A DNA stretch of 64,000 nt, from contig OX344750.2 of assembly GCA_947034885.2 (NCBI GenBank), forward strand, positions 9,024,553 through 9,088,552. The letters run 5' to 3'. The DNA is from Thuidium tamariscinum (taxonomy: Eukaryota; Streptophyta; Bryopsida; Hypnales; Thuidiaceae). The position numbers were made by a program, and so were the translations under genes. Within the stretch, counting starts at the first letter, position 1; each line of letters opens with the position of its first letter. Under the pieces are notes generated by a model, which saw only the letters and a list, made by a program, of their open reading frames with translations, searched no databases and was not told where the DNA came from. Shown here piece after piece: positions 30,777 through 42,428 of the stretch.

Positions 30777-31289
30777 TCATGCTGCAGTTTTCTCCGCGGG
30801 CTTGACCTCCAAGGCCGCCTGCTGGCCATCGTGGCCACCGACCTCAATGCTGCGCGTCTTCGGTAGCTTCTTCTCCTCTTTCGGCACCACCACCGTCAGC
30901 ACTCCGTTCTCCACCTTCGCCGTGATGTGATCCAGCTTCGCGTTCTCCGGGAGCCTGAACTTGCGCATGAATTGCCCGGCGCTCCGTTCCACGCGATGCC
31001 ATGTATCCGTCTTCTGCACCTCCTCCTTCTTGCGCTGCCCACTGATGCTCAACGTCCTTTCGTCCTCCACCTGCACTTGCACTTCCTCCTTCTTCAGCCC
31101 TGGCAGGTCGGCCTTGAACACGTGCTCCGTGGGGGTCTCCTTCCAATCCACATTGGTGCTCGCCACGGCGTGCGCGTCGCGAGCAAACGAGCTGGCCGGG
31201 GTATTGTCGAACACGGACACCACCAAATCAAACGGGTCAGGGGCGTCCCAGAAGTTGTTGCGGCGCCCGAAGAACGGTGAGAGAGCCAT
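30777..31289 (-). CDS. Small heat-shock protein, HSP20 family (cytosolic class I-like)
   Basis: Intact, intronless, 170 residues, start [12 protein letters not shown] typical of plant class I small HSPs (an in-frame TTG lies just upstream and is not used). The alpha-crystallin domain spans about 47-139, with [20 protein letters not shown], the [10 protein letters not shown] block and GVLTVVVPK (GVL at 129-131). A C-terminal IEV motif (148-150) provides the IxI/V anchor for oligomer assembly. It acts as an ATP-independent chaperone that holds unfolding proteins. Codon use is much GC-richer than the surrounding DNA. The promoter carries a TATA box and heat-shock elements. No defect seen. Confidence 0.97.
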   Translation of the reverse strand: MALSPFFGRRNNFWDAPDPFDLVVSVFDNTPASSFARDAHAVASTNVDWKETPTEHVFKADLPGLKKEEVQVQVEDERTLSISGQRKKEEVQKTDTWHRVERSAGQFMRKFRLPENAKLDHITAKVENGVLTVVVPKEEKKLPKTRSIEVGGHDGQQAALEVKPAEKTAA

Positions 31290-31477
31290 TCTCAACGACG
31301 AAAGCTAAGTCGCCACTACACAACCGAGCTCACAATGCTGAATACTACGCACGATTGAGCGATCAATAGCAAGAATTTTAGAGCAAGAGTTCGATGTGAA
31401 AGTATTCACTGCTGAAATCTCAAGAGTATGTTGCAAATCTGCGATTCTCATGACAAATCCCAATGCCCACGGTGTTC

Positions 31478-31655
31478 TTTATATGAGACGCCACGCTGGT
31501 TTGAGTGGTTTCTAGAGGAGACAGGAAGGGAAACGAAGGCTCTAGAACCTTCGCCGACCTTCGGTCGGTGTCGCGGACCTTCTGGATGATGTCTTCCGTC
31601 CGGCGGTCAGTAGGCTCCAGAAGCTTACAGAAGGGCCTGGAAGTTTTAAATTGAT
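31478..31655 (-). promoter_or_regulatory. Heat-shock promoter of the HSP20 gene
   Basis: On the minus strand a TATA box (ATATAAAG, plus 31478-31485) lies about 190 bp before the ATG. Upstream are GAA/TTC modules: AGAACCTTCG (about 31546-31555, a perfect GAAnnTTC), GACCTTCGG, GGACCTTCTGG, and CCAGAAGCTTACAGAAGG to TGGAAG near 31616-31645. This clustering is what heat-shock factors bind. Confidence 0.75.
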
Positions 31656-32211
31656 GCGTGAACAGTGAGGATCACCATGGATGGTTTGAAGTACATAAAC
31701 CCAATTCCGTTCATGTACCCCACTGTTGCACTGAAGACTCTCCATTAATTTGCCAGTTTCTAGCTAAATCTCTGTATGCATGATCATTCAACCTCTCAAT
31801 ACTTGCATAATGTACCATTGATTTGACACCAATTAAGCTCCAACTAATCTTAGGTCGACCATGAAAATAATCTCGTACTTACAGAATTACTCTGTGCGTA
31901 CAAATGGCCGGGAAGGAGATTTTGGAGTGCGGAATCTCTGGCATACGTATCCACACCAAGGCCCAAAAGAGCTTGACTAAACTTGAAAAGAGTAAGACAA
32001 AACGATCAAATTATTCACCGGCTGAACTGACAGCATTCAACAGTAATGTATTGAGAAGTGACTTAGCCTTATCATTAGTACCGAACCATTTCTTCAGATT
32101 AAAAGGACACGGAATCTCAAGATAAACTATTCATTAGTTGGTGATCATTTTCTATTGACATGAAGCAATGTAGTACAACGGGCAAAAGCCCAATTTAAAC
32201 AGGAGCGTAAA

Positions 32212-35200
32212 TTATCCTAATTGCAGTGATTGCAGGGCAACCTTGGCTGCTACAGATGCCCGACTTTGCTCAGCGTACTCCTTGGCATTGTTAAGCCGGA
32301 CTTCCGTGTCCAAAGTAATCATGGCTTTCAGCCTTTCTTGCAGCAGCTTATGCAACTCCCCAGGACTTGCCCCTTCAATGCCCAAACTCAAAGAATGAGT
32401 AAAAAGAAACAATGCATGCACCAAATGAACCAATAACAATAATTCGTCACACTTGTAAAGTGACGAATTCAAGAAATTGACACAATTCCAGACGCCCCTC
32501 TGAAGCCTCAGATCTGTAGCAATCCTAGTTATTAGAGCTCCATGCATTTGGAATGTCGCAATTTCGCTCTGAAGCGAATATGACCAAAATAGTCTTGACT
32601 TGCAAAACGACACGCAGATTGTACTTGCAAAAGTACCAAATCAACTGCTTGAATGAGTAAGACTAAATCAAGGGTTACCTGCAATTGGTTGCAGAGCTGC
32701 GAATGAAAGTCGCTCTTCCCGATTGGGCACAAATCTTTCAACAACGGAATCCGACTCTCCTTTCTCCGCCCACTGTAGAGCTTTCTCTAGGGGTGTCAGC
32801 AGGGGTACTTCTTTTGAAGTCTGATACAAATAAGCAACAACAACCCAACGTAGGATCCATAAATAACTAGGCAGGATAACTCGGAACCTCAATATCCACT
32901 TCACAGTTTCGGAAACATGGATCATTCAGTCAATCACTAGTAAATAAACTCAGGGAGAATTTAGATACAATATCCCCATTTGAACAGAAGCTTTTGGCAA
33001 TACAGATCACACTCGCACCTCTTCAGTGAGACCTTCTCCAAAGAAAGTCATTCTAGTATATCCTGCACCTATTATCGACAATAGAACACTTGCCATATTG
33101 TAGGTTTGTGGTTCTTCTGCAGAATTTGATGCTTATTTTTGTTAGAGTGAATATTCCTTTTGGTGAATATTCACTCTATGTCATAGTTACTTCTTTGTGA
33201 CCACAGCCAGGCAGATTAACAGGACAGGGTGTACCTGATTCAAGAGCACCCAAATAAGTTATTGAACTTCAAACTGATAAAACACAAAATACCTTGATTT
33301 TTATTTGTAATTGTTGAACCTCTGCTAGTGTTTTCTTAAGACCGTCGATCTTCGTTGGTAAGGACTCCCTCTCCTCGGGGTACTCATCTCGCACTGGCAT
33401 AACTGTACTTTTTATAAACGGCTCCATCTGTCATCAACTTCCACATCCACAGGATTGAAAATCTACTAGACAATTAGAATACAAGATTACATGTCACCCT
33501 CACACGTCTCAAATCACTTCAAAATATTCTATGTCCAGTCATTTCCTCCCTTAAAGTCAGGCGGTTCAAACATAAGCTCAACCTCCCTTAAAACACTGCC
33601 TCGGAGGCCAAATGGGCTTCTATATGCACTAACAAGTGATCACAACTTTTGGAGTGTCAGATATCCTACACAATACGATAAATTCTCAGGGCATGTGGGG
33701 TATGTGCAATTACAGAAAGTGACATTAGAGAGGGTTGGGTACATTAACCCAGTGGGTTCACACCAATATCATCACAGTTCAGATAAATATGAGCGCCAAA
33801 ATGTTCAATGCAGTCAGAGAAGCCTCTAGGAAGAAGCAGTACGTTCATATGAAGAAAACAAGCCTACCTGTGTTAGGCTGACCATTTTGATACGACCAAG
33901 CCCGCGAATAGTGACCAGAGCTCCTATTTCAAGCTGCTTAACCTGCCTAGCCATGGACATCAACAACCGCACGTTTCTACGTCAGTTTCTTGCAGTATAC
34001 CGGTATACAGTCCCGCACGTCTTTGGACAGAATAAGATAAGAAGATTGAAATCCGGTCACTAACAAATATGTTCACAATATTGGGAAGATAATCGGATGC
34101 ATTATTTTTTAAGAAAACAAAGCAATCTGTAACATTCCCTAGACTTTAGAAAACCAGTGGTTGTATACCTCAGCTGCTTACACTTTCAATGCGAGCCAGA
34201 CAGCCGTAAGTGGCAACAAAGGAGGCCACTCCAACTTCATCTCCCTTCACTGGCTCAATCACAATGTGTGCGAGTAGATTATTGCCTTTCGACATCACCT
34301 GCCACGCCGCACACATATAGCTGATGAACACGGCACCAAAGTTTAGGTGAAAGCAGGGCAACTGAGCAAGACAGGATGAAAGAAGCTCCAAATATTACCT
34401 CCTCTAAGAGTGACAGAAACCTAGCTTCGTATAGATGTAATGTCTTCGAGGCAGACGGAATGAAAACCTGCAGTAATTACGCTGGTCAGAGGTGTACTAA
34501 CAAGAATGAACTTGTTAATACAGTTATCTAAAAAGCATTAGAGGAGATTCTATAGTCGTTTAGCCCCTAGCACTCTTAGTTTCACGTATTCAATGTTGCA
34601 CAACCCTTGGAGAACTTCGGTTTTGCATGTCAACAGGAGTAACTTCATGACTAAAACACCTTGCTCGCATTGAGGGAATCTTGATCAATGTATGCCTTTT
34701 AGACACATGGATGGTCAACAACATAAGACTTGAATGGAACTCTCATGGACCAAAATGCAAAGTTTTTCTTGTAATGACACATTCAAAAATAAGATTCTCA
34801 TTAAAATTAGACCGTTTCAAGAACATCAAACAACATCGGAAAAAAAACATTCCCATGATTCTTTCTTGAAGACGTCTCCCTATGGCCACAGTCATCATTC
34901 AGAGGACCTCATGCAATTTTCCATAAAACTCAAAGGAAGGTACATTCAGTAGGATTTGAAAGCGGAGTTGAATCAATCTCTAAAATCTTAGCTGATTTGA
35001 AAATAAGGGAGGAATACCTCAGCTGGAGAGAAGGGCAAACACGGCAGCTCCAAAATAGTTGCTTCTGCACACCACCCAAAATCAATCCCAATCCACGCAA
35101 CCATTTACGTTCAATTTCAATTCACACAAACACAGTCTCCACCACTATGCCGAATTGAATCAGTACACATCCATAATTTCCCTCCCCACAAAAATTCTCG

Positions 35201-35552
35201 AACAAGTAAGAGACGATTACTCTGTTTCGATACAATCCAATCACCAATCACCTCCGAAATCGACCACAGAATCACAGCCAAAATTATGCTTACCATCTAA
35301 GGTAGAAATTTCAGCGAAGATCCTCGAAGCTCCATTCCTCGAACGTCGACACCCCAATCCTCCAAAAGCGTCCCTCCGTCGCGGTAAGCGGAGGGAACTT
35401 CCCACGGGAATCACAACCAGTGACCTCCTGGTAGAAATGTGCACAGAGCGAGACGCTGTAACTCTCGGGGAGGAAGAAGAAGAAGGGGAAGTGGAACATG
35501 CACAGGAAGACGAGAAGGGTGGCAATGCGGCAAGACCCGCCATAGCCATCAT
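32212..35552 (-). CDS. LON N-terminal-domain protein, probably plastid-targeted
   Basis: Eight exons, all with GT..AG and matching phase: 35552-35294, 35064-35018, 34467-34399, 34298-34182, 33942-33868, 33427-33293, 32820-32679, 32372-32212 (stop 32214-32212). Product 334 residues. Residues 1-70 are Ser/Arg/Pro-rich and acid-poor, like a plastid transit peptide. The LON substrate-binding fold follows: LPCLPFSPAEVFIPSASKTL, HLYEARFLSLLEE, the MSKGNNLLAHIV strand and GCLARIES, ALVTIRGLGRIKMVS. A helical C-terminus ends KVALQSLQLG, as in the stand-alone LON proteins of plants, which lack the AAA and protease parts. Their role is unsettled. An in-frame ATG 32 codons upstream (35648) would add a hydrophobic segment; I prefer 35552. 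Confidence 0.92.
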
Positions 35553-35946
35553 GTTTGTGTGCAAATCGCAGCCACACCACACAAGGAACGCTACAAAGGC
35601 AATCACCACGCCGAGGCACGCAAGTCTGAAATGTCTGAACAACGACATTGGAGTTTGGGGATGACTCGGGATGTCATCTCTGTTTCATCCACTTCTCATC
35701 TGCTTCTCATCCGCTTCTCATCCCGGATTTTGTTTCTTAATTTAATTTCTCAATTTATTTCTGTCATGCGTAGGGTACACATCCGTCTTATTCTCAAGAG
35801 TATCCCATCTAGTGCCTAATTTGGGTTTTCTCAACCCCAAATCAAAAAATCCATCTTAGAATCTAAGAAAAAGAGGCATCTTTTTTAGGATATATGGAAT
35901 GGGTGTATAAGTGTAAGTGAAAACAACTATTAAATGGACTAGCTAT
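35553..35946. other. 5' flank of the LON gene with (GCTTCTCATC)n tandem repeat
   Basis: About 35691-35722 has three units of CTTCTCATCYG. Otherwise AT-rich. Probable promoter and 5' UTR of the minus-strand LON gene. Confidence 0.45.
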
Positions 35947-37632
35947 AGTGGAAACACCCAAAATCGTGCAAATAAGGAATTCAGCATAGTTGGAGGCAAT
36001 GTTTTCTAAAAATGACATTTTTCTAGTATTAGCGAGTGAAAATCATGAATATTCAAAAAAAAAAAAATTTCAGATATAGTATGTAATTTCTACAAATTTT
36101 CAAAGTGTTGGCTCCCTAGACCTGTGAAACCGTCCAATAGGCACCCAAAAAACTGAACCCTGCGAAAATCAGCATTCAGCCAACCAGATTCTCCTATGTG
36201 TCTTCCAACTGTGTCAGCTAATTATAATTACACATGTGGCAAACACATTAAGGAAAGTCTACTGACACAATTGGGTGAATCTATGGTCCATCCTAAGAAA
36301 CATGCACGGGAATGGGTGTTTTGCCCTTAGTACACCCCTGAGTACACCCCTCTTTTCAAATTCTGAGATGATAAGTATCTCTTTTAGAATAGTTAGGGTG
36401 GATATAAAAGTTAAATTTAAAGTAATTGTGATCTCAACAAGTCCCATCTCCTTGTTTCAAATCTTTGGAAGAATATTTCTTACATAATAATTGAAGTATG
36501 TATACTAATCTATGTATAGTATATGTATTAATCTCTTAGTGTTTAATTTGATGATATTATTTGAAATTTGAAATTTTCATAGTAAATTTTTTGAAAACCC
36601 ATCTAACACAACTATATCATTAATTCAAATAAATATTATTTTTTCTTTTCATTCTTATATTATATGATTTTTTTTAAAACCTCTTCAATGAATACTAATT
36701 GGATGAAGTTTACTTCACACAAACATTCATTATCTACCATCATTGGATAGTACAGCGTTAAGCCTTAAATGTTCCAATGTCCACATTGAAGATGGTGAAT
36801 AGAGGTCTTGTGGGTACTATTTCATCCAATTAACTTCTCATTCTTGCAATGTAATACTTGAATGTTGAAGAAAAAACCTCCTTCAATTGCAATGACCAAT
36901 TTCACGAAATTCTGGTAAATAATATTTCTATATGGAAAAATAAACAAAAATGTGCAAAAATTCAAAAAAGGATTAAAGTATTTGAAGGTTAATCGTATCT
37001 ATGAGAATCAACCCTTTTTGGAGGACTATGGTATCAGATTGCACCATTTCAAAATAAAATTTACTTTTGACTAGATAAAATTAATCTTTTTTTGCCAAAA
37101 AATTTCCATTTCTATTCAAAATATAGATGGAATTGCCAAATTTGGATTTAACAATTTACAAGTATAATTGTAAAGTGTTCTTTTTTGTCTTAAAAGATGG
37201 ATGTAGAAATGCAATGCTTCACCAAATTTTAAGTAACCACCATCGAAGTTAGAAACATCCATTTCCATCCTTGTAACCATTCCTAAATCCTAGAGTATGA
37301 CTAAATGTATCCATAAGCATTAATTAAAGTGTACTACAAATGTTTAATTCTAATTTGCTAACGCAGTTGTAAGATGCACATATAATTTTCATTCACTAAC
37401 AACTGATGTTAGTAGAGATCAGTTCAAGGTACACCTATAGGATGGTTCCAGTGATCTAGGGAGCCAACACTTTAAAAATTTATAGAAATTACATACTACA
37501 TCCGAAAATTTTAATTTTTTGGGGGAATATTCATGATTTTTATTTTCTAACACTATGAAAATATCATTTTTACAAGAAAATACCTCCAACTATGCTGAAT
37601 TGCTTAAACTGACGGTTTAGGGTGTTTCCACT
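35947..37632. mobile_element. TIR element of about 1.7 kb, no coding capacity
   Basis: Ends AGTGGAAACACCC (35947-35959) and GGGTGTTTCCACT (37620-37632) are exact inverted repeats. Homology continues inward for about 200 bp (GTTGGCTCCCTAGA near 36107 pairs with TCTAGGGAGCCAAC near 37456). The interior is AT-rich without a supported gene. A non-autonomous DNA transposon is likely; a target duplication is not evident. Confidence 0.8.
36775..37005 (+). repeat. Dispersed repeat, second copy at 51565-51778
   Basis: Shared blocks in the same order include GATGGTGAATAGAGGTCTT versus GACGATGAATAGAGGGCTT, TATTTCATCCAATTAACYTC, TGTAATACTT and AATGTGCAAAAATTC. The homology is diverged but collinear over about 215 bp. 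Confidence 0.75.
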
Positions 37633-39110
37633 GTACATAAAAAATGGGCTGATGAGAACCCTGAAAATGGCCTCGTCCCCTCCTCACCGACTTGAAGAAA
37701 CTCCCGACCAACGGTAGTAGGAATACCCCATCGGATGTGGCTAAAACTATCTTCCCGACCACCGGACGCCGCAAGTCCCCCAGCCCCACCGCCGACTAGA
37801 AGGGACAAAAGCAAAGCCGAAGCCAAGCCAAACTGGTCATGCACACCTCTTCTTGAATCGATCCCCAGAGACCGAATTCTCGCACTCGGAGATGATCGGA
37901 GCGTCAATTGCTTTTCCTTCGAATGCAATTTCATTCCGCAACGTCAATGTTGGTCAAAGAAATGGGAGGAGGTTGGCACCTTTCTTCTGTTGTCTTCAGT
38001 TTTCTTCTAGTTTTCTGCGCATTTCTGTTTCTCGATTCCGCCAATTTTGTATGTTTGCGAAGAGAAGACACATATTCTGAATGTTTTGCGCATTAGAATG
38101 GGGTAGGAGTTTGAATTTGGGGTTGCTGTGAAATTTCTGGTGTTTTAGGAGTCTGCGAACCTTTGGTATACGGAGTTGCTTGGGCGTCACGTCTCAAGGT
38201 TTCTGTCGGTGGACACTGCTTGTCGGGGTTTGCAATTGGAGAAACTTACATTCCTTAGTTTCTTTTTTAATTTTTCTCTTTGATTTTGCAATATGGTTGG
38301 TGATCGATATACAGAGTGGAATCGTGTGTGAGGGCGGGTTCCAACAATTGCAGCAATTGAGCACAATTTTGGTGGCTCATTGAGTATTTGAGTTGCAATT
38401 GTGTTTCATTTTATTGATGTAGAGTTTTGGATTGGTGTTGAGTTGTTATCTCTTAGTACAATGTAAGAAAACTGTCTTTCTCTACTTTGAACAACATATA
38501 GGCTGTTTATCGTTTTGTGGATAGTGTTCAATTTAAGGGAATTTTTATCTTTTATGTTTGTTGTATGCTGAAGAATGTCATTCAAAGAAAGATGGTGATG
38601 GTAATGATCCGTTGTAATCATGTGTAGCATGTCGATGATGTTCTGGTTTAGAGTTTTGGCAAATTTTTAGTTTGATTTTTGTGAGCGTGCGAACTTGTTT
38701 TGCATTCTGCGGCACCTGTAGTAGGAACGTGTTAATCGTTTTAGGGTCCAGGGGGATTGGCCGTTTTAGGGTCCAGGGGAAGGCATATCTGGAACTTCTT
38801 CTGGATTGGTTGCTTTCGTATACATTCTGGATGCATCTACATGCTAATTCAGAAGCCTGTGAAACGATCTCGACCTAGTATGTGCATTGTAAAGAATAAG
38901 ATGATTCAAGTGGATGAGCATGTTCTTCTGAAGAGATTTTTACATCTAGAGAAGTTCAATAGATCAATCTGTGTCTATGACGCCCCCCACACACACACAC
39001 ACCCCACCCCCAACACACACACACACGCCCTTTTGCTTTGAGGGAGAGAGGTTTCTTTTGAATGTGTGATCTAACCCTAAACTGATTGTTCTGATTGTTT
39101 GATGTTGCAG
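37633..39110 (+). other. Promoter, 5' UTR and first intron region of the GTPase-like gene
   Basis: About 37.67-37.95 kb is GC-richer and may be the promoter or first exon; 38.0-39.1 kb is T-rich and intron-like, ending in TTGATGTTGCAG|. Short open frames at 37735-38010 have no recognised domain. Confidence 0.35.
38986..39026 (+). repeat. (CA)n simple repeat
   Basis: Two CA runs separated by CCCCACCCCCA, just upstream of the first recognised exon of the GTPase-like gene. Confidence 0.9.
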
Positions 39111-42100
39111 CCGATGCAAGTGACGGAGAATGGGTAAAGCCCGAAATGAATGACCAATGGATGGGCATGACAGACGACGAAGGTGAATCTTCAAAATCAG
39201 AGAACGGTGATGTCGAGGACGGAAGCCTGGGTGATAACCCTGCCCCCGCCGATTTGCCTGCAGATTTTGAGAGGATGGACCCCGTGCAGGCTGACTTGAG
39301 GGCGAGGATTGTGAATCAGAGAGCCTCTCTGAAGAAGCGTGTTTCACACATTGCAGACACGCGGCAGAAACTACAGAGGTGCTTTGGAACTTCAAGTTCC
39401 ACTTTGTTATGGTTGACCTTGTCTGCCCAGTTTTGCCTCATGCTTTGCGTTCGCTATAATATTTTATCAGAGGAGTTGAGCTGATCATAACATTCTATAA
39501 AACCCTTTGCTGAGCCACCTTTGAATCGGCATTAAAAGGAATCCCTGACACCTTGTTTTGGAAAAGTTGAGCTCAATTTTAGAATAAGAGCAAGGTACTC
39601 AAGCAAAATGAATCATTGTCTCCACATGAGAGAGTATGTCTAAGCTGTAGTGTCGATCCATTTGCTCTAAATAGCTTATAGTTGACACTGTTCTCGAAGT
39701 GTGCCTTGCCACTCCTACTTAGGAATATTAGGAAGGAATGGATGGATGTAAGATTAACTTGCGGGGAATACTTCTCTTTCTTTTCCAGGTATGTGCCAGG
39801 ACAATGGCTGGTGGAAGCAGGAGGCATGAAAGCTGGTGACTTTAAAATTCCTGAGACGACCACCCTGTTGCTGGTAGGTGCAATGGGCGCAGGGAAAAGC
39901 ACACTTATTAACAACCTGATTCGCGTTCTCAACAACAAGACCCGAGACTTCGATAGAGCTCAAGTTTGCGGTCAATCCTCCTGACCTTAAACTCTCTTAC
40001 TACACCAATTCTATGTTTGTGTCTTGTACGATTTCAAGTCATTTTATTCGCACTTTTTAGTAGTCTTTGGTGTTTGCCTAATAACGCGACATTGACATGA
40101 CAGTGTCATAAGAATTATCATGCCGCTGTTATTACTATGTAGAATAGTGTCTATTATGACTTTTACGGTGGTTTCACTTTTGGGGGGCTAAGAACCTGGA
40201 GTTGGAGAGGTCTTTGAAAGATATTTGTGTGTGCTTCTGTTCAAACAGGGGACCCAGGAGAGAATGGCACTTACTTCTTGAACGAGTACATGCTTTGTGA
40301 GAGCAAGAACAACATCTGCGTGTTCGACAGTCGGGGTATGCCCGAGGTGAAAATAGCCGACGGTTTGGAAGTGCTTGAAAAGTGGATGGTGGACGGTGTT
40401 CGGCACGGTCAGATGGTCATCAGGTAGTTTCACTTGCCTATTTCTGTTTTATTCCCCTATTTTCAAATATTTGATTGACATAACATCCTTAGCAGTTGTG
40501 AGAACTCTTTTTCTCCTCTGTAGATGCCAATTAATAAAGTCACAAGCTTATGATATTCACTGTAAAGTGCATGCATTTTCAGTGAGTGACCAACTGACCG
40601 AGGCCTCGCTTCTATCTTCACCTTTTGGTACAATCCACTGAGATGAGCTCAAGATTGTGTAAAAAAGAACTTGTATTACTTATTCAAGAATTTTGAGGCA
40701 GCTGTGAGTGCTCTGCGTCTGTGTTCTTCTTGTAGCTCTTGCCACCTCCCAGATCAAGATTGTACACAATTAAATCTGGATTCCTTTTCCAATCTTGTTG
40801 AGGCAGGCTCCTCAAGAATGTTATGTATTTGCAGGAATTCTGATAGTAGCCGTGTCAAGGAGGCGGTGGAGAAGAAAGGGCGACAGGGTCATCACAAGCT
40901 GAGCATCAAAAGGCATGTCAACTTCGTCGTCGTAGTGATCAATGCTGTGGCTGTCAACAAGATACGACAGAGCAGTGACAACTTGAGTCGTCCAAATTTT
41001 GTGCGCATTTTCAAGTTCCCGTTCATCACCTTTAAAGGTCAGTTATTCACATGAGAGCAGTTTTGTCCCGGCATTTTGCATTTATAGAGTTTCACTACAA
41101 TATAGATAATACTCGGAGTTGTTATCTTTAGCTCATTTGCTTCCATGATCTTCGTTGTCTTTCACTTTTGGTTCATGTGGTGTGAATGCGAATTGCAGAT
41201 GATAGGCCTGTGGTTGTGATGACACATGGGGATGAGTTGAGCGAGGATGATCGGCTAGAGGCACGCATCTACTTGGGAAACATGCTCGGAGTATCTCCTG
41301 TAGACCACATCTTTGACATCGCAGGTTCGTGTTTTCACATTACGATGGGAGTAAGATGAGGGACATGCTATTGGAGAACCTTTAGTATTGATTTTGGAGC
41401 CATACTCATAAGTGCAATACTAGAAATGAGAGCCTCTCCAGGGTGCACAGGTCGAAGCATTAAATAGAAGAATAAGGTATCCAGAAATCTTAGACCTTGA
41501 TTGGTCTATATCAACTTTGCTCTAGTAAAAGCAACATGAAGAAGTGGTGCTAGAAATACTTTAGATAACAAGTTTTCAAGCTACTTCTTTGAGGTAAGTT
41601 GAACACTTGCTACCTCAAAAGCATCATAAGGTGTCATAAATGGACTAGATTTTTTTAAACCTTGTTGTCTCACCCCTAGCTGTACATTATGTGTCAAATG
41701 ACAAGCTTGTTGCTTGGACACGTGCAATCTAATGTGCCCCTAACATCTTCAGGCAACTTTTTGTTGTTGTTCCAGGATTCACAGGGCGTGTCGTGGAAGA
41801 CGGAGCACAGTGCGCAGAAAACGACTTATTGCTGTTAGATATGTTGGAGTACGCTCTGCAGCGAGCTGATCGGAATTTAACCTATAAAACACGCTTCTTG
41901 GATTACTTCGTTAAGGTTGGCAGCACACTTAATTGGTCCAAAGTTGTGATTTGCAAATATAACCTCAATGGAGCCTATTTCGGTAGAAGTGGCAACCAAG
42001 CATTGGATATAGATTCAGGGCTTATCTCATAATCTTATCTTTCTTAGCGTTGTTGTCCTCCTTAGACGCTTCTCTTTTTTCCTTGATTGATCTTGATTGA

Positions 42101-42428
42101 GCATGATCGAGCAGAAAATGTCCGGTAAATGTGAATGTAGAGCCTTGTTATGGAAATAATGTCCCCGCCAAAATCTCATGTGTTGGAATTTTATTCCTCA
42201 TAACGAGGCTGTACTTCAATTCAGCTAGTTCATATTTCCTTTTCCATTACCTGACTACTTAAGGAGTGTGACCCCTGTTTGTTATTACAGATGGAGGAGA
42301 TTTTGGTAAATGGGTTCAACGACCTCGATTCCACACGGCAGATGGCTCTTGCTGTCCTAGCGTCCTGTTGGGTGATACTGCTTGGGCTGCTTCTTGCAGC
42401 CTACGCTTCACTTTCAGGGCGTGCCTGA
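39111..42428 (+). CDS. P-loop GTPase-like protein with C-terminal membrane anchor
   Basis: Seven exons with matching phases: 39111-39378 (ATG at 39146), 39789-39970, 40249-40423, 40835-41037, 41199-41324, 41776-41915, 42291-42428. Product 398 residues from that ATG. An acidic N-terminus is followed by the P-loop GAMGAGKST (108-116), a switch region RAQVCGDPGENGTYFLNEYM, a DxxG motif as DSRG (165-168), and THGDE (273-277) where GTPases carry NKxD. The last exon encodes a single hydrophobic helix (about 371-394) near the C-terminus, so it is probably tail-anchored. It resembles an uncharacterised plant P-loop NTPase family with GDGTYFLxEYM and VRHGxxV. The 5' end is uncertain: exon 1 begins at an acceptor in phase 1, so a further coding exon may lie upstream, or the acceptor follows a UTR intron. 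It has no defect. Confidence 0.87.

Noticed and set aside
30844-31308. Other-frame long ORFs over HSP20
   Set aside because: They are shadows of a GC-rich coding sequence; only the HSP20 frame encodes a known fold.
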